Shown: positions 22,029-34,980, numbered from the stretch's first letter. The stretch: DNA of 64,000 nucleotides from Gigaspora rosea (GCA_003550325.1 QKWP01001221.1:52683-116682); one strand, 5' to 3'. The notes: a model not told the origin generated them from the letters alone. Made by a program: numbers and translations.

Positions 22029-23038
22029 AAGTTAATAAGTTATATGCAATTTAGATTTGTAGGCAATAATCTTGAGGTGTGTGGACTAACCCAAAATACA
22101 ACTAATAATGAACTTTTAATGGTATTTCAATATGCAAATAGGGGAAGCCTTCATAAGTTCCTATTATCAAATTTTAGAGAACTTAATTGGAAAAGTAAAT
22201 TAAAGCAACTTATTGATATATCTGAAAATTTAACAAACATTCATGAAGTAGGATATGTTCATGGTGATCTTCATAGTGGCAATATATTACAAAATCAATA
22301 TGTTAATGATCTAAGGGCAGTATCATTAATCACCTGATTATTTTTTATCAGAGGTCTACCCCCCTCCCTCTTCCTCAATATATAAATAGTCAGGTTCTTA
22401 TATATAATTTCAACTTTTTTTACCCCCCCTCCCCCCCTAAAAAATCACCTGATTTTTGTTACTCCCCTAAGAACTTATATCGCAGACCTAGGATTATCCC
22501 GGAAGAAAGATGATTCGATATTAGAAGATGATATTTGCGGCGTTTTACCTTATGTTGCCCCGAAGTGCTAAATAAGCAACCATATACAATTGCAGCAGAT
22601 ATTTATAGTTTTGGTATTATTATGACTGAAATGTCTACAGGAAGACCACCTCATCATGAAGTTGAGCATGATGAAAGATTAGCTTTCCAAATATGCTATG
22701 GATTACGTCCTAATTTTTCTGAAGGCACTCCTGAATGCTATATCCAATTAGCAAATCAATGTATGGATGATAATCCTTCGAATAGACCAACCGCATCTTA
22801 CATCCATAATAAATTATTAAGATGGCATAAAATAGTAGATCGTAATGCAGCAAATGATAGAAATGAATTGGCAATATTGAAGGCATTCCAATCTGCAGAT
22901 GCAATTATACCAACATTATCAACCGAGTTACCAAATTATTCTAAAACCAAACTTACAAGTAAATTGCTTAGTTTTAAAATTTTTTCTAAGCCAATCAATT
23001 CTTCTTCCATCTATGACACCGACAAAATGTTGGAATAA
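22029..23038 (+). pseudogene. Kinase catalytic part of the array gene (exon 2), interrupted
   Basis: It reads MQFRFVGNNLEVCGLTQNTT and VFQYANRGSLHKFLLSNF, then the catalytic loop VHGDLHSGNILQ (HxD Asp and Asn kept). Coding stops at 22337 because of an insert. After it the frame resumes DLGLSRKKDDSILEDDICG, VLPYVAP, then PEVLNKQPYTIAADIYSFGI, SFGIIMTEMSTGRPP and CMDDNPSNRPTASYI. A single missing base in the APE segment (about 22558-22562) breaks the frame again. The ORF 22535-23038 is only the tail. With the unit 8 shift, the gene carries at least three lesions. Confidence 0.8.
22331..22484. repeat. C/T-rich insert in the activation segment
   Basis: About 154 bp with long C-runs (ACCCCCCTCCCT, CCCCCCTCCCCCCCT) separate RAVSLI from ADLGLSRKK, which are contiguous in kinases of this family. 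There are no GT-AG borders that restore frame. CACCTGATT occurs near both ends. Origin not recognised. Confidence 0.6.
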
Positions 23039-23284
23039 ATAATTACTTTTAGTATAATACATTTCGATTTTTTAATCAATAAAAAAGTCTTATTTATTCT
23101 AATTTTTAGATTCTACTGATTGCGATTTTTCATGTATGTACTGTATTTAGTAATTTTAGTACTTTAATCTGAATATCTATTATTCTATTAAATATTATTA
23201 TTTCTGTAATCTATGAATAAACTTATTCAAACTATTTCTTGTTTATTTTTAATGTCTTTAATATTTCATGAATTAGCTAATTAT

Positions 23285-23800
23285 TATAAAATATTTGTAT
23301 TATGTTATTGTTTTGAAAGATTTCACGGAGTTCTGCAACTGAAAATCGTTTATTTGTTTCTCTTTCCCAACGTTTTTCATTAGATTTATATAGTATTGCG
23401 GAGTGTTCTCAATAAATTCTGATCTTAAATTATTATGATAAATGTTTAATTGAAGCTGCCGTCTATTAAATTTTGTCATAGAATGAATTTTTCATGCAAA
23501 ATTTCCCGCATAATTATTCCAAACTAATAAACACCTGATGTCATTATATTAGCCTCTATCTAGTACAACTTCACAACCTTCACGTCTTTCTGCATTATGT
23601 GCCGACATTGAAAGCCCTAAGCCTGCAATATATGCGGTATGTAGTTGACATTGTCGCTATGTAAGTCTGGATGAACAGGGTGTTGAGAATTAACCATTTG
23701 AAGATCAGAAGCAATACAATGTAAAATATTAATTTATTTTTCCAGTCTAATTGCAAATAAAATATAAATGTTACATAGAAATCCTTATGCATATCCATGA
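23285..23800 (-). pseudogene. Second kinase relic, C-lobe only
   Basis: Minus-strand blocks in several frames, in kinase order: LDWKNKL, ASDLQMVNSQHPVHPDLHSD (catalytic loop, HRD as HPD), GLSMSAHNAERREGCEVV, YAGNFA with KIHSMTKFNRRQLQLNIYHN, RSEFIENTPQYYINLMK, then RWERETNKRFSVAELREIF and a stop. Stops and shifts throughout. It faces the array kinase tail to tail, 250 bp away. The N-lobe was not found. Confidence 0.7.
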
Positions 23801-24589
23801 TGAGTATATTCTTCAGAAGAAATATCTTTGATATGCAAATATATTTTAAAAACGTTAATTATTGAGCCAATCTCCCAAAAGAACATATTAATAAGATCAA
23901 ACCACTGAGCAAAAAATTCAGTTGTACTTGTTTCGATCAATATGTTTTTAAATCTTTATCAATGTCAAAGTTTTTATGTACCCATTCATTTGTAGCTAAT
24001 CAATGAATAAATTTTCAATTAATCGCAAATTAGCAATTTTAATTGAATCAAAAGCAATTATCGAATACAATTTCCGGAATGATGCATGCGGAGGTTATTT
24101 CGAGATAATACAGTTCATCTTACCGGTAGCATTATAATCAATTTTGAAATTTAAAAAGGCGATAGAATCTATGTAAGATTGTATGTTAATAGTAAACTTT
24201 CATATTAATTGTCGTGAATAGAAATCTTGCTACAAGACAGTTGAAGCTTAATAGAGAAGTGTCTTTTTAGTAAATTTGTTCCCAAGCAGAATACCAAATG
24301 CTAAATACAATGAATACAATTCTAATGCGGATACTGTAATAATATAATAAGAATTTGGGGTTTTAGCCGTAATATAGATTCATGCGAAAGTATTTGACTT
24401 TACAGCAAATTAAATGCATTTTGCAAAACCTATTTGGGCTTCTACCAAATCCCAAACTAGTAGATTTGGGGTGCAACCCTAGAATCAATCATCTATTCAG
24501 TATAATGTTGTCACATCTATATAGCAATAATACTGCATTGTAAGAATATAAAATAAAAAAAAATTTATTAAATTTATTTATTTTAGTTT
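23801..24589. other. AT-rich segment, nothing recognised
   Basis: It may hold the lost N-lobe of the relic at 23285-23800, but no kinase block could be read. A short inverted repeat (CCCAAACTAGTAGATTTGGG) lies at 24452-24471. Confidence 0.4.
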
Positions 24590-25600
24590 TTTTTTTTTAC
24601 CTTTATTTTGAATGATTTATTTAATGAAACATCCAAATGTTGCAAGTGAGATGTTAACCCTCCAGGAATAACAGCAATATTGGTATTTTCATAAAATCAT
24701 CATTTTACAGAATCAGATATGTGCTTTAAATGAATCTAAAACAAATAATAACTGTGCGTTTGCAAATCTTGTATGTTTGGTCCAAATATTCTCAATCCAG
24801 TAAACATTTTACTTTTTATTCATCCATCTAGTAGAGTTGGCTTGAACAATAACTTCACTTGAAAAATTTCCTTGTGGAATATTTTTTAGTTTAAGATTAC
24901 GAGAGGAGGAAGTTTTGTGCCATCTGACATATAGGTTAAAACTACTATAAAGTTACTTTTTTCATATCCTGTGGTATGAATACCAATTGATAATGCACTT
25001 AATATTTTATAGTAATATTTTTTGGTAAATTAAATGCTATTGGCATTTTATCCATATTACCAATCAATGCAAGTGGATAATCATGTTGAATATGTCTATG
25101 CAGAATAAATAATAAAAATTTTGTTGTAGTTCAATTAAATCATTTGGCAAATGTTTTGAGGGTGTAGTACACCAGCAATTACTCAAATTGTTGTGATACA
25201 TTATACCATCTAACCATTTATTGCTAAAAGCAAATAACTGAATACCAGGACATGCAAGTTGCCACTCATGTTGTTGTGAAAGTGTTTAAGCTTTTATTTG
25301 AACCATGCTTCATGAAACTGCTTGTTGATTTTTTTGACTTTCTTTGATCCGCTCAACTAAGAATGCTCCAAATTAAGTATTTTGGTGCGGAACCTTTATT
25401 TAATCATTTTAAATCTGGCTGTGATCTTAAAAGAATTGACTTTTTATATAGCCAGTCTTAAGGTTGTTTTGTCTTAATATTAAATTTAGCTGCTGTTTTG
25501 TTTTTGCTATGACACTTTCATAATATGACATAACAGCAATTTTTCCCTGTCGTCATGCTTTTTAATGTGGCACGATTTGTTCTTTTGTTTGCTCATAAAA
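24590..25600 (-). pseudogene. Tigger/pogo-type transposase relic (CENP-B HTH plus DDE)
   Basis: Minus-strand blocks follow the order of CENP-B-like transposases. A possible Psq-type start is KIAVMSYYESVIAKTKQQ. The CENPB-type HTH is FAFSNKWLDGIMYHNNLSN. The first Asp region is LIGNMDKMPIAFNLPKN. Then come LTYMSDGTKLPPLVILKLK, the second Asp in LLFVLDSFKAHI, NIAVIPGG, and the third in LQHLDVSLNKSFK. Frames change several times and stops are frequent. It differs from the two plus-strand transposase relics in the 9-kb units. No TIR was found at its ends. Confidence 0.78.
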
Positions 25601-27045
25601 CCATTTCAATATGTTTATGTAAGGAAGTTCAATCACTTAATATATTTAAGTTAGTAAATAAAGAAGTTTAATCACTCAAGTTATGTAAAAAATTTCGATC
25701 GCTTAATATATTCGTAAAGAATTTCGATTGTTTATTTATTTATTTACCAAATAAATAATACAAATAACTCATTTTTACAATTATTATATGATATTCATGA
25801 TTCAAATCAATGATCTTGTTATTAGATCCCTCTTCACACAATATCTTTGTTTTTTTGAAAAAGACCAGGGATGCTATATCAACTATAGATGCCTGACGGA
25901 ACTATTTTGCCATTGACGAAATGACACAACTCATAGGTTTCGTCATTGACGAAATGACGAACTATATGGTTGTGTCAGGTCACGTAAGTTGCGTCAGTCA
26001 TCATTAATATCAACGCAATGCCTGAAAATCTTGCATAAATATGCTTTGTAACGATTTACCAAATAAAAAAAATGCTTTAAAATGCAGTTTCGATGATCCA
26101 TGCTGTAAGGAAATTGTTCAAACCCGTTAGATTGATATCATTGAACCGAAAGTAGAACTCTCAGAGCTTCTGTGCTAGGAATAAAACCTAAAAAAAAAAA
26201 GAATGCATGAAATGAAAAATAACATAAAGAGAATGAAGACAAATGGATAATTGCTTCTACAATGGTCAATAACGAAAATCTATTTTTCGTTTTCCTGGAC
26301 AAAAGAATTTTTGTCAAGAATTGTTTAATTTTAAGTGCTTTGCTGAATCCTACATCCCAAGAATAATTTTAAGTGCTTCGCTCGGCTTTGTCTATTTAAT
26401 TCTATAGCTTAGTATCTTTGATAAATGTTTTCCTAGTCTAAATGAGACTGGCTTTTAAATATCTCCAACCAAATTGAAATACATTTAGCTTTGTACAACC
26501 TCGACGATTTTATCTTTGTATTATCAGTAAAAAATTCCTCTAATCAATGTAATTATAAAAAAGTCTAATAAATTTTTTAATTAAACCTAAATGTTTCTAA
26601 AATCTGGTAACACCTGGAAATTATGTATATTAAGTATAGGTAAATTGGCAATGAACATGTGCCGTTCTGCGGCACGTGTAGCCAATCATTTGCCAAATTA
26701 CCGTATTCTAATGATGTTATCCGGCGACTGAGTTTTAATTTGAATAAACATGTTTGCATCGTAACACTGAAAAAAATAATTTCATGATCATATAAGTTTG
26801 CCAGATAATTTATTTATGTACACTTTAATTAAAAAGCTTTATTATATTTCGTAATGTCAAGTGTAAAAATGCAATTGAGATGGAAACATCGACGATAAGA
26901 ACAATATTATATAATTCTAAGCTAAAATGAGCAAATATTGCGCTTAAAAAAAGAAAAAAAAAGAATCATGCAGCAATTTAAGAAATTGGCATCCAAAGAA
27001 AAAATAATTCATTTGTTTTTTTCGAAAAAAGACAATAAATGTAAG
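25601..27045. other. Intergenic DNA with GACGAAA motifs and one dispersed element
   Basis: 25890-25990 carries TTTCGTCATTGACGAAATGA repeats, like those in the MITE at 27058-36977. 26600-26815 is a copy of the element at 44872-45137: GCGGCACGTGTAGCCAATCA, then ATTTCATGATCATAT, TTGCCAGATAA. The minus ORF 26577-26759 lies in that repeat and is not a gene. Confidence 0.55.
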
Positions 27046-27065
27046 CTTAATGGTATAGTTGTTAG

Positions 27066-27595
27066 TAGTGATGTGATGCAAAACGGCTCTGCCAAGCCGT
27101 GAACCGATCGGCTTAGCTGAGCTATTTAACGGCTCGGCTAACTAACGGTTCAGCTTGTGTTACGTGGAGCCGGTTTAGAGTCGTGAGCCGATTACTATAA
27201 TATGCCGCTAACTATAACTAATTAATATTATAAATTTTCGTATTGATAATAAACTTTTATATTTATAATAAACTTTAATATTTATAATAAACTTTAATAT
27301 TTATAGTAAATAAATTATAACAATATGTTGTAATATTTCGTAAAAAATTTTTTTAAATAATATGTTTTTATACTATTGCTGTTTCACACATTCGCAAATT
27401 ATTAACTATTGAAATATCTTTACACGTATTAACGCTAAATTCAATTGAAAATAAATTTTCCATAACAATAACAATACAATTTAGAGCCGTCGGCTCTTGA
27501 ACGGCTAGCTAAAAATGGTTCAGCTAAAAAATGGCTCAGCTAAAATACGGCTCGGCTCTGTTATAGCCAGTTGTTAGCCGAGTGGAGCCGGTCTA
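27066..27595. mobile_element. hAT-type insertion in the TIR of the outer MITE
   Basis: GTTGTTAG, the first eight bases of the outer MITE, occurs at 27058-27065 and again at 27596-27603. The intervening 530 bp runs TAGTGATGTGATGC to GGAGCCGGTCTA. The interior is repeats of ACGGCTCGGCT and GAGCCG. The TIR is short (TAG...CTA) but the 8-bp TSD is exact. Without this insert the outer TIR becomes continuous. Confidence 0.75.
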
Positions 27596-28905
27596 GTTGT
27601 TAGACGAAACCTTTTTTTGCATGATGACGAAAGACGAAACCTAAGCCCCAAAAAGATGAAACCTCAAATCCTTCTGACGAAATACGAAACCCTAAACTTA
27701 AAATGAGAAACCATATACTCTAAAAGACAAACCCCTAATGCTCCCGCAAAAAAAGATTACTGATAATCCATGTTAATAACGAAATCCTAGTGCTCCCGTA
27801 TTACTGAAAATCCATGTTTTCAGCAAAACTAAGCCACTAATAAAATTAAATCTATAATTTTATATATATTTAAAAAAAAAAACAATGATTTATTATTGAG
27901 GCTTTTTATTTATATTTAATGCTGAAGATATTTATTGGCTTGACCCGACTAGTATATTTAGCCAATTACAGAAATTATAAATAGATAAATAAACGATTAA
28001 TATCTCTCGATATTTAAATAAATAAATACAGTACATATAAATATAGATGCATTATGATGAACTTAGTTAATTTATAGATTCAAAAAATTTTCACTAGAAA
28101 ATTAAGACATGGCAGCAGCAAAGTTTAACCTCATAATTCAAATTAATAACTCAAAATTTGTTAAGTAATTTTCTAGTAAGTAATATTAGTGTATAAGTTA
28201 TAAAATGAAACATTAATAATTGGCATTCATGTGCAGTACATATTAACTAGGGTTCTGCAAGTAAACGTGCCGGGTACAAATGGCACTATGCCAGGCACTG
28301 TTGGCACTATGCCGGGCAAAATAATAGTGCCCTAAGTGCCTGCTACCTTTTTTTTCGTTTTGCCCGAACAGTGCCAGTGCGTGTATTATAAGAATACATT
28401 TGATAGATAGATTGATCTGAGCATTCCCGACACTTTATACTTAATCATTTATTTTAAATCATATTCTATTTTTTTTTTTCCTTTACTAGGATCTATTACC
28501 TTTATTTAATTATTAACGACACTATACTCGTATATATATTAAGCCACTAACGAAAATTCAAAACTTAATTTTTACTGAATTGTTTATGAAATATAATATA
28601 TATCGTTATTATAATTTTGTCTTTTATTTTCGCTTCTATTCACTCTAAGAGGCAATTACTATTTCTAATCGACATAAGTTTGTTCTGATATATAGAAGGT
28701 TATAAAGAAATTAAAAATCGAGCAATGCTATAATATTACTTTTCACCTTGCTTGATAGAGTAATAGTATAATTAAATTGACTAGCTAAAATATCTTTATA
28801 CTTTATAAAATAATGCTATTGCTTTACATATATATATAATAATATAAACATTACAAACATGTTAAATTATATATAAATATATTACAATATGTACTGCATA
28901 TACGT

Positions 28906-29491
28906 TGTTACGGAAAAATTCGAAGAAAATTCTCATTGTCATCTTAATTTGGATCGTAATAGTTAATGTATATTCATATGATTTTCTTTTTTTTTTAGAA
29001 AAGGCTTAGTAAATTTAAAGGTCTCAAACCACTGCTGGTGGTCTGAAACCACTGCTGGTGGTCCGAAACCATGATATTGATCTAGAAATTACGATGGTGA
29101 TCTCAAACCAGTAGATTTTAAAAAGCTATAAATACAATCGTTAAAATCAATAAAGAGGGACATTCCTTCCCGTTGCTAGCCTAGTACATCTATATATATC
29201 CATCAAAACTTATATTATCCTTGCATCATTCGCCTTAAACAATTGTTAATAAATAATAAAATATAAATTTACCTTACTAAACACGTGATTGCTAAAACTA
29301 GTTAGTGTAATTCCGAATTCTTATTGTTTATTAATAATAATCGACCTAGATCGATCACCCTTAAATAGTGATACGCATATACCATTGTTCGTTTTATAAG
29401 TACCTTTTCTCACCTAATAAACCTTGTTTATGCTTACAACCCTGAGCTAATTCGACCTCACGTTAGCCAAGTCTCTCCCACAGTTGTAACA
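28906..29491 (+). repeat. 5' LTR
   Basis: 586 bp, TG...CA. It differs from the 3' LTR mainly by a second copy of the AAACCACTGCTGGTGGTC unit near 29030 and by lacking 21 bp (CATAATATTACATTC region). TATAAATACA at about 29129 is a plausible TATA element, and AATAAA motifs follow. Confidence 0.92.
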
Positions 29492-29612
29492 TTTTGGTGC
29501 CGATTGTGTGGAATTTTGAACAACTCAGTATTAGAGAAAGAAAAATAAATTAAGCTTTTGGATAAGGAATAAAAGTCTCTACGAACCTGAATTATAGTGA
29601 ACTATCTTCAAT

Positions 29613-30830
29613 ATGTGGAGAAATGTGTTAAATGATGCCAATCCTAAAGAAGAGCTTCTGGGGAATTTAAGAGAAGCGAACAGTAACCCAGCACGAGATG
29701 CTAATGTACTTAGAAATGAAGACCCGCTAGTAAACCCAGATCAACGGAATAATCCGCAGCAAGATGACCCAAACCCTCAAACCCTACAGTTATTACAAGT
29801 GATCGCTAATGCTTTAGCTGGACAAAGAGGACCCCAGGCTGAAGTAGCTGAACGAAAGGTAGTAAAAATCCCGGTTTTTGGTGGAGGAAATCAAGACCCC
29901 ATTGAATGGTTAGAGTTGGTGGCTTGAGCCTTTGAAGTTAACAACATTGTAGGAGCAAGACGGTTAGCCGTAGTAGGTGCGCACTTATCAGGTCTTACGG
30001 CATTATGGTGGGAAGAATTTAAGGATCAGATTCAATACTGGGATAATGAACATGCCGTGGACCAGAGCTTCGTATATCAGTTTCGTCAAAATTTTTGCAC
30101 GCAGGCCTTGATTAACCAATGGAATACAGAGCTGTTGAATTGACGTCAAAGAGTAGGGGAAACGGTAGATCAATATGCTACGGATATGTTAGCATTATTT
30201 AATAGAGTAACAAGAATAGGTAACCAATACCCGGAAATGATGAAAGCTCAGATGTTTGTACAAGGACTTTGTCCAGACCTCTCATTAGCAGTTGGACCTT
30301 TTATGCCCAATTCGTTACAGGAAGCAATTGAAAGGGCTCGAGTATGTGAAATAACCTTTACACATGGAGCAGCTATATATGGTCCTGCTGCCATATTAAA
30401 TATGATTTCAAATCCATTGTCTACTTTCCCGAATATGTCTACGGTAACTTACCCCATGAGCCAACAAGTAACTACAGCTACAAGTGGAAATAATTCATTG
30501 GAACAAATAATGATGTTATTACAGGAGGTGGTATCAGTAGTTAAAAATAACAATAATAATAATAATAGTAATAATTATACTCGTCTCACTATTCAACGGA
30601 AGGAAATCGACCGGAAAGAAATAGGCAGCCTCAGATATGTTTTGCATATCAAGAAGTAGAGCACGATGCACATGAATGTCCAAATCAGGATAGGCCGGTA
30701 AGAAATGGCACTACCAATAACCAAAGCCCCATTAATGCAAATAATAATCGTCCCAACAACGAGACTTCACGGGCTCAAGTAATGATAGCCCAGATCCAAG
30801 AAAACTTGGAGCATTTAAACTAAGAGCCGC
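29613..30830 (+). pseudogene. gag of the gypsy element
   Basis: It starts MWRNVLNDANPKEELLGNLR. A capsid-like block follows: VVKIPVFGGGNQDPIEWLEL, then a TGA at 29925, then AFEVNNIVG, LTALWWEEF, QFRQNF, then another TGA at 30141. ORF 30186-30659 continues MLALFNRVTRIGNQYPEMMK and FVQGLCPDLSLAVGPFMPNS up to an AAT microsatellite (30546-30578). No clear CCHC knuckle could be read. Confidence 0.75.
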
Positions 30831-31273
30831 ACCTCTCGAGGGTGAAAGTGCGTTACCATCTACAAACCCCTCAGTTGCAAAAATTGAAGAGGCATATTTG
30901 CCTAAACGATGAAAAGGTAATGACAGTGATCCAGTAGGCTCTAAAGAAGAAGAGGAAGAAATTAATCAAGAGACGGAAAACGGTGAATTGGTTCATAAAC
31001 AAGGGAAAGGGAAAAATAAAACAGAAGATAAGAAAAAATTAATGAGGAAAAAACCAACCAAACTGGCGGAACCTCCGATTATGACGAAAATACAACCATA
31101 CTCGATAATAGCAGATCTAAGGGTAAGAAAGCAGACATAACCTACACCCAGCTCTTTCAAGCAGCCCCAAATATAAGGAAAGAAGCCTTGAAGATTTTAA
31201 GGCCGAGAAGGTCCGCTCGTACACGGACGCAGAATTTTGTTTAAATAAGAATAAAGAAGGCTATACTACGTCG

Positions 31274-32257
31274 ATGTATTGTGAAGCCCAGGTTAGAGGA
31301 AAGCCCATAATTTTAATTTTAGATAGTGGGTCATCAGGTTGTGTCGTGTCAGCTGGGTTTTTAAAGGAGGCAGGCATATCGATTGATCGACCATCCACAG
31401 TAATGATAGTTGGTGTTCACAGAGAACAAAAACGGCCATTAGGAGAAATAGACGAATTCCCCATGATCATAGGTGGAAAAACCATTACATCCAAGGCAGT
31501 GGTGACGGAAGCTGGAAACTATGCCGTGATAGTGGGTAATGATTGGATAAAAAAGGCGAGGGCACAGTTAGACTGGGAATCTTGTGAGTTGATGATTAGA
31601 GATGGAGATAAGAAGATAAAGATTCCAACTGAATATTGCAAACCCGCGAATATAGGAGACCGAATAATGAGGAAGTCACAGGAGTCGAATAAGAAGAGTG
31701 AGGAAGAAAGTGAAGACGAAAGTACTGATGAAGAAGAAGGAAGCGAAATGGAAATTAGCGAAGAAGAAGAAGAGTATGAAGAGGAAGAAGGATTGATAAG
31801 CCAAACTTACCTGTATTGTAAATTTTATCCTGTAAACCCAGGTACGGGCGAAACATGTAAGTATTGCATGTACAAAGGGCATACCGAATCTGAGTGTGTC
31901 TTAAAAGAAGGTGTAGAGCTACATGGGACATATTTAAAAGAGGAAAAGGTTGTACAGGTTGAAAGGTATAAATTAGGTGGGATGACACCAGAACAACAAG
32001 ACCGAATGAAGCAGATATTGCTTAGGTACAATGATGTTTTTGCAAAAGAGTTGGATCAATTAGGAAGGACGTCGATTGTACAGCATGAAATACATACCGA
32101 AGAAGGCCCTCCGATCAAGCAAAGGCTCTATCCTACGTTGAAGCCTGAACACGAATTTATCGGTCAAGAGATAAGAAGGATGGAAGTGACCGGGTTGATA
32201 CGTCTGTCTAATAGTCCGTGGGCGTCACCCGTGGTGTTAGTTAAAAAAAAACGGTAA
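31274..32257 (+). pseudogene. Protease and start of reverse transcriptase
   Basis: Aspartic protease block ILILDSGSSGCVVSAGFLKE (DSG active site) and YAVIVGNDWIKKARAQLDW, then a long Glu/Asp-rich linker (about residues 130-175), then the RT start: VFAKELDQLGRTSIVQHEIH, RRMEVTGLIRLSNSPWASP, VVLVKKKR. An A8 run at 32244-32251 shifts the frame, so this ORF ends early. Confidence 0.88.
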
Positions 32258-33403
32258 AATGAGACTATATGTGGACTTTTGAAAGTTGAATAAGCGTACG
32301 AAAAAAGATAGTTACCCTCTCCCCAGGATTAATGAGCTACTCGATGCTCTCAAGGGCTCTGCCTAGTATACCATTTTAGACCTGGCCAGTGTATTTTGGC
32401 AAGTGGGCGTCCATCCACGTGACTGCGAGAAAACGGCGTTTACTACAAGATTCGGACTATATGAATTTGTGGTGATGCCATTTGGTTTAACAAATGTGCC
32501 CGCCACATTTCAGAGACTTATGGACCGTGTGTTTCAAAAGGAAATGTGGGATTTTGTGTTAGCTTATATAGACGATGTCAATATTTACTCACCTGATTTT
32601 AATAAGCATCTCGAGCACGTGACTACCATATTGGATCGTTTACGTCAAGCTGATTTCAAACTAAATCCGGATAAGTGTTTTTTCGGACAGTCCAGAATAT
32701 CGTTCTTGGGTCACAAGATTTCAGGTCTAGGAATATCGGCAGCAGAATCTAAAGTTGCTGCTGTAAGCAAATTCGCTAGACCAAAGAACCTCCGTTCACT
32801 CAGAGGATTTTTAGGTCTCGTGGGATTTTATAAAAGGTTTATACAGGATTTTTCTAAAGTGGCCGCTCCTCTTTACAGATTGTTAAAGTCGGAAGAAAGG
32901 TTTGAATGGAAGGAGGAGCAGCAAGGGGCTTTCGAAGAATTAAAGAATCGACTAATTTCGGCCCCAATCTTATCACATCCATGGGACGATGAAATTTTAT
33001 TCTGTATATGGATGCCTCCCATTTGGCACTTGGTGCCGTATTAGCGCAATTGAATAATGAAGGGATGGAATGTGTAGTAGAATATGCAAGTAGGTCAACA
33101 AAGCCTCCCGAAAAAAACTACACCATCACTGAGCTGGAATGCACAGCGATTGTATGGGCAATAAAAAAATTTCACCAGTATTTATATGGCATTTAGTTTA
33201 CTATAGTGACTGACCATACCGCATTAACTTACCTAAATAATATTGTCAACCCCAAGGGTCGGATGGCCCGATACATTATGACTTTACAAGGGTATGATTT
33301 TGTAGTAAAATATAAACCCAGAAGACAATTAGGTAATGTCGATGGTCTTTCGCGAATGGAAGTAAAGGAGGACGAGGCACAGGATTTGAGGAGGTCCTGC
33401 TAA
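32252..33403 (+). pseudogene. Reverse transcriptase core and RNase H
   Basis: After the shift: two stops (TGA near 32280, TAG near 32365), then open RT from 32403. FVVMPFGLTNVPATFQRLMD and the catalytic FVLAYIDDVNIYS (YIDD) are present, then LNPDKCFFGQSRISFLGHKI and the connection FLGLVGFYKRFIQDFSKVA. RNase H follows in another frame: LYMDASHLALGAVLAQ, RSTKPPEKNYTITELE, VTDHTAL and GNVDGLSRM, with a TAG at about 33194. It encodes RNA-dependent DNA synthesis for the element and is now broken. Confidence 0.92.
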
Positions 33404-33537
33404 GAAAATAATAGAATAAATAAGACGTTAAAAAAATAAAATAAAATAAAAATAAAAAAAATAAAAAAATAAACTAGACGCCGGACGTAGCAAAACTGAG
33501 ACGGCTACAACAACCGTGCGCGGGGAAGAAACGCACG

Positions 33538-33591
<54 letters not shown>

Positions 33592-33690
33592 TTTTTACTA
33601 TTCCGAATTGAAATCCATTAATCCAGCCCAGGTAGCGGTGTCCTGGCATAATAATAAAAAAAAAAGATTTTTTTCAGTAATATACATGCC
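33404..33690. repeat. A-rich low-complexity insert between RNase H and integrase
   Basis: AAATAAAATAAAAT repeats, then about 70 bp of mixed sequence, then a run of about 50 A (33539-33588). Such a break between RNase H and integrase is not expected in an intact pol, so this is an insertion or expansion. Confidence 0.7.
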
Positions 33691-33693
33691 AAT

Positions 33694-34980
33694 ATGGAAA
33701 AACAAGAATACGTGAATTTACTCTGGTATTTAACGGACTTAAAACTCCCAGAAGACATAATGAAAAAACAAGGTTGCAAGTTAAAATCGCAAGCACAGCA
33801 TTACCTGGTAAGAGAAGGAGTGCTTTATAGAAGGAACCGCCAAGACCCTGATCAGCCTTTACGAGTACTAGAAAAGGAACAATTAATGTTAGTACTAAGG
33901 GCTATACACGAGTATCCAGTTTCTGGTCACCTAGAAATGAACATAACTATCGAAAAGGTCAAGAAAAGATATCATTGGAACCAAATAGTAACGGATATAA
34001 GAGATTTTGTAAGGAGTTGCAATTTATGTCAACGGCGGGAAAAACCAGATAAGCGAGAAGCTTTACACCTGATAAAAGTCACACAGCCGTTTGACCATAT
34101 AGGATTAGACATCGTGGGACCATTGCCGATTACTAAAAGAGGTCACCGATACTTGGTTGTATCTGTGGAATACGTCACGAAGTGGCCTAAGGCCCGCGCT
34201 CTTTCCGATTGCTCTGCCGAATCAGTTGCGGATTTTTTGTTGAAAAATATAATTTGCCAACACGGGTGCCCCAGAAAATTTTGACCAATCAGGGTACCCA
34301 TTTCTGCAACAGGGTTATGGAATTGGTCTGCAAAAGGCCAGAATTAATCATAAGTTGTCCTCCACGTACCACCCACAAACCAATGGTTTGGTGGAGAGGT
34401 ACAACCGAACTTTGTGTGAAATATTAGCGAAGTGTATAAGTCAGTATCATGGGGATTGGGACAAATATGTGGAGCCGGCCTTGTTGGCGTGTAGAACCGC
34501 TCGACACAATACTACTAAATTCGACCCCTTTTACCTGGTGTACAGTAGGGAAGCCACCTTACCTATCAACTTGATAGTTGACTCATACCCAGTAGAAGAA
34601 GCGTCAGATGAACGTTATGATGCACTGCTCTTGAAACGAACCTTTCAAATTATAGATGGTCTGTTCGAAGCCCGAATTCAAGCACATGAAAACATTAGGA
34701 AGGCGCAGCAAATTCAAAAATGGCATCATGATCAACAACACCCATTGCAAAGTTACGAAATAGGGGCAAAAGTTATGCGGTATAAAGCTAGACTAGGACA
34801 AAAGTTATGAGGAAAGTTAGAAGAAAAATGGACGGGTCCGTACTGGATCTATGATGTAATGAAAATGGGACGTATAAATTAGGTACCATAGGTCATGACG
34901 AAAAAGTGATAAAGACAATAGTTCACAGCAGTCAACTAAAAAAGTATATAGAAAGAAGTGACGAGCACGGACATTATGTA
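33694..34980 (+). pseudogene. Integrase of the gypsy element, active-site change
   Basis: HHCC zinc region (AIHEYPVSGHLEMN, VRSCNLCQRR), then the catalytic core: FDHIGLDIVGPLPITKRG (first Asp). After a frameshift near 34265 comes ILTNQGTHFCN, where the second catalytic Asp is Asn, then STYHPQTNGLVERYNRTL (Glu kept) in a third frame. The C-terminal part FDPFYLVYSREATLPINLIV follows. A stop at 34808 and further shifts end it. Catalysis is lost by both frame and residue change. Confidence 0.9.
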
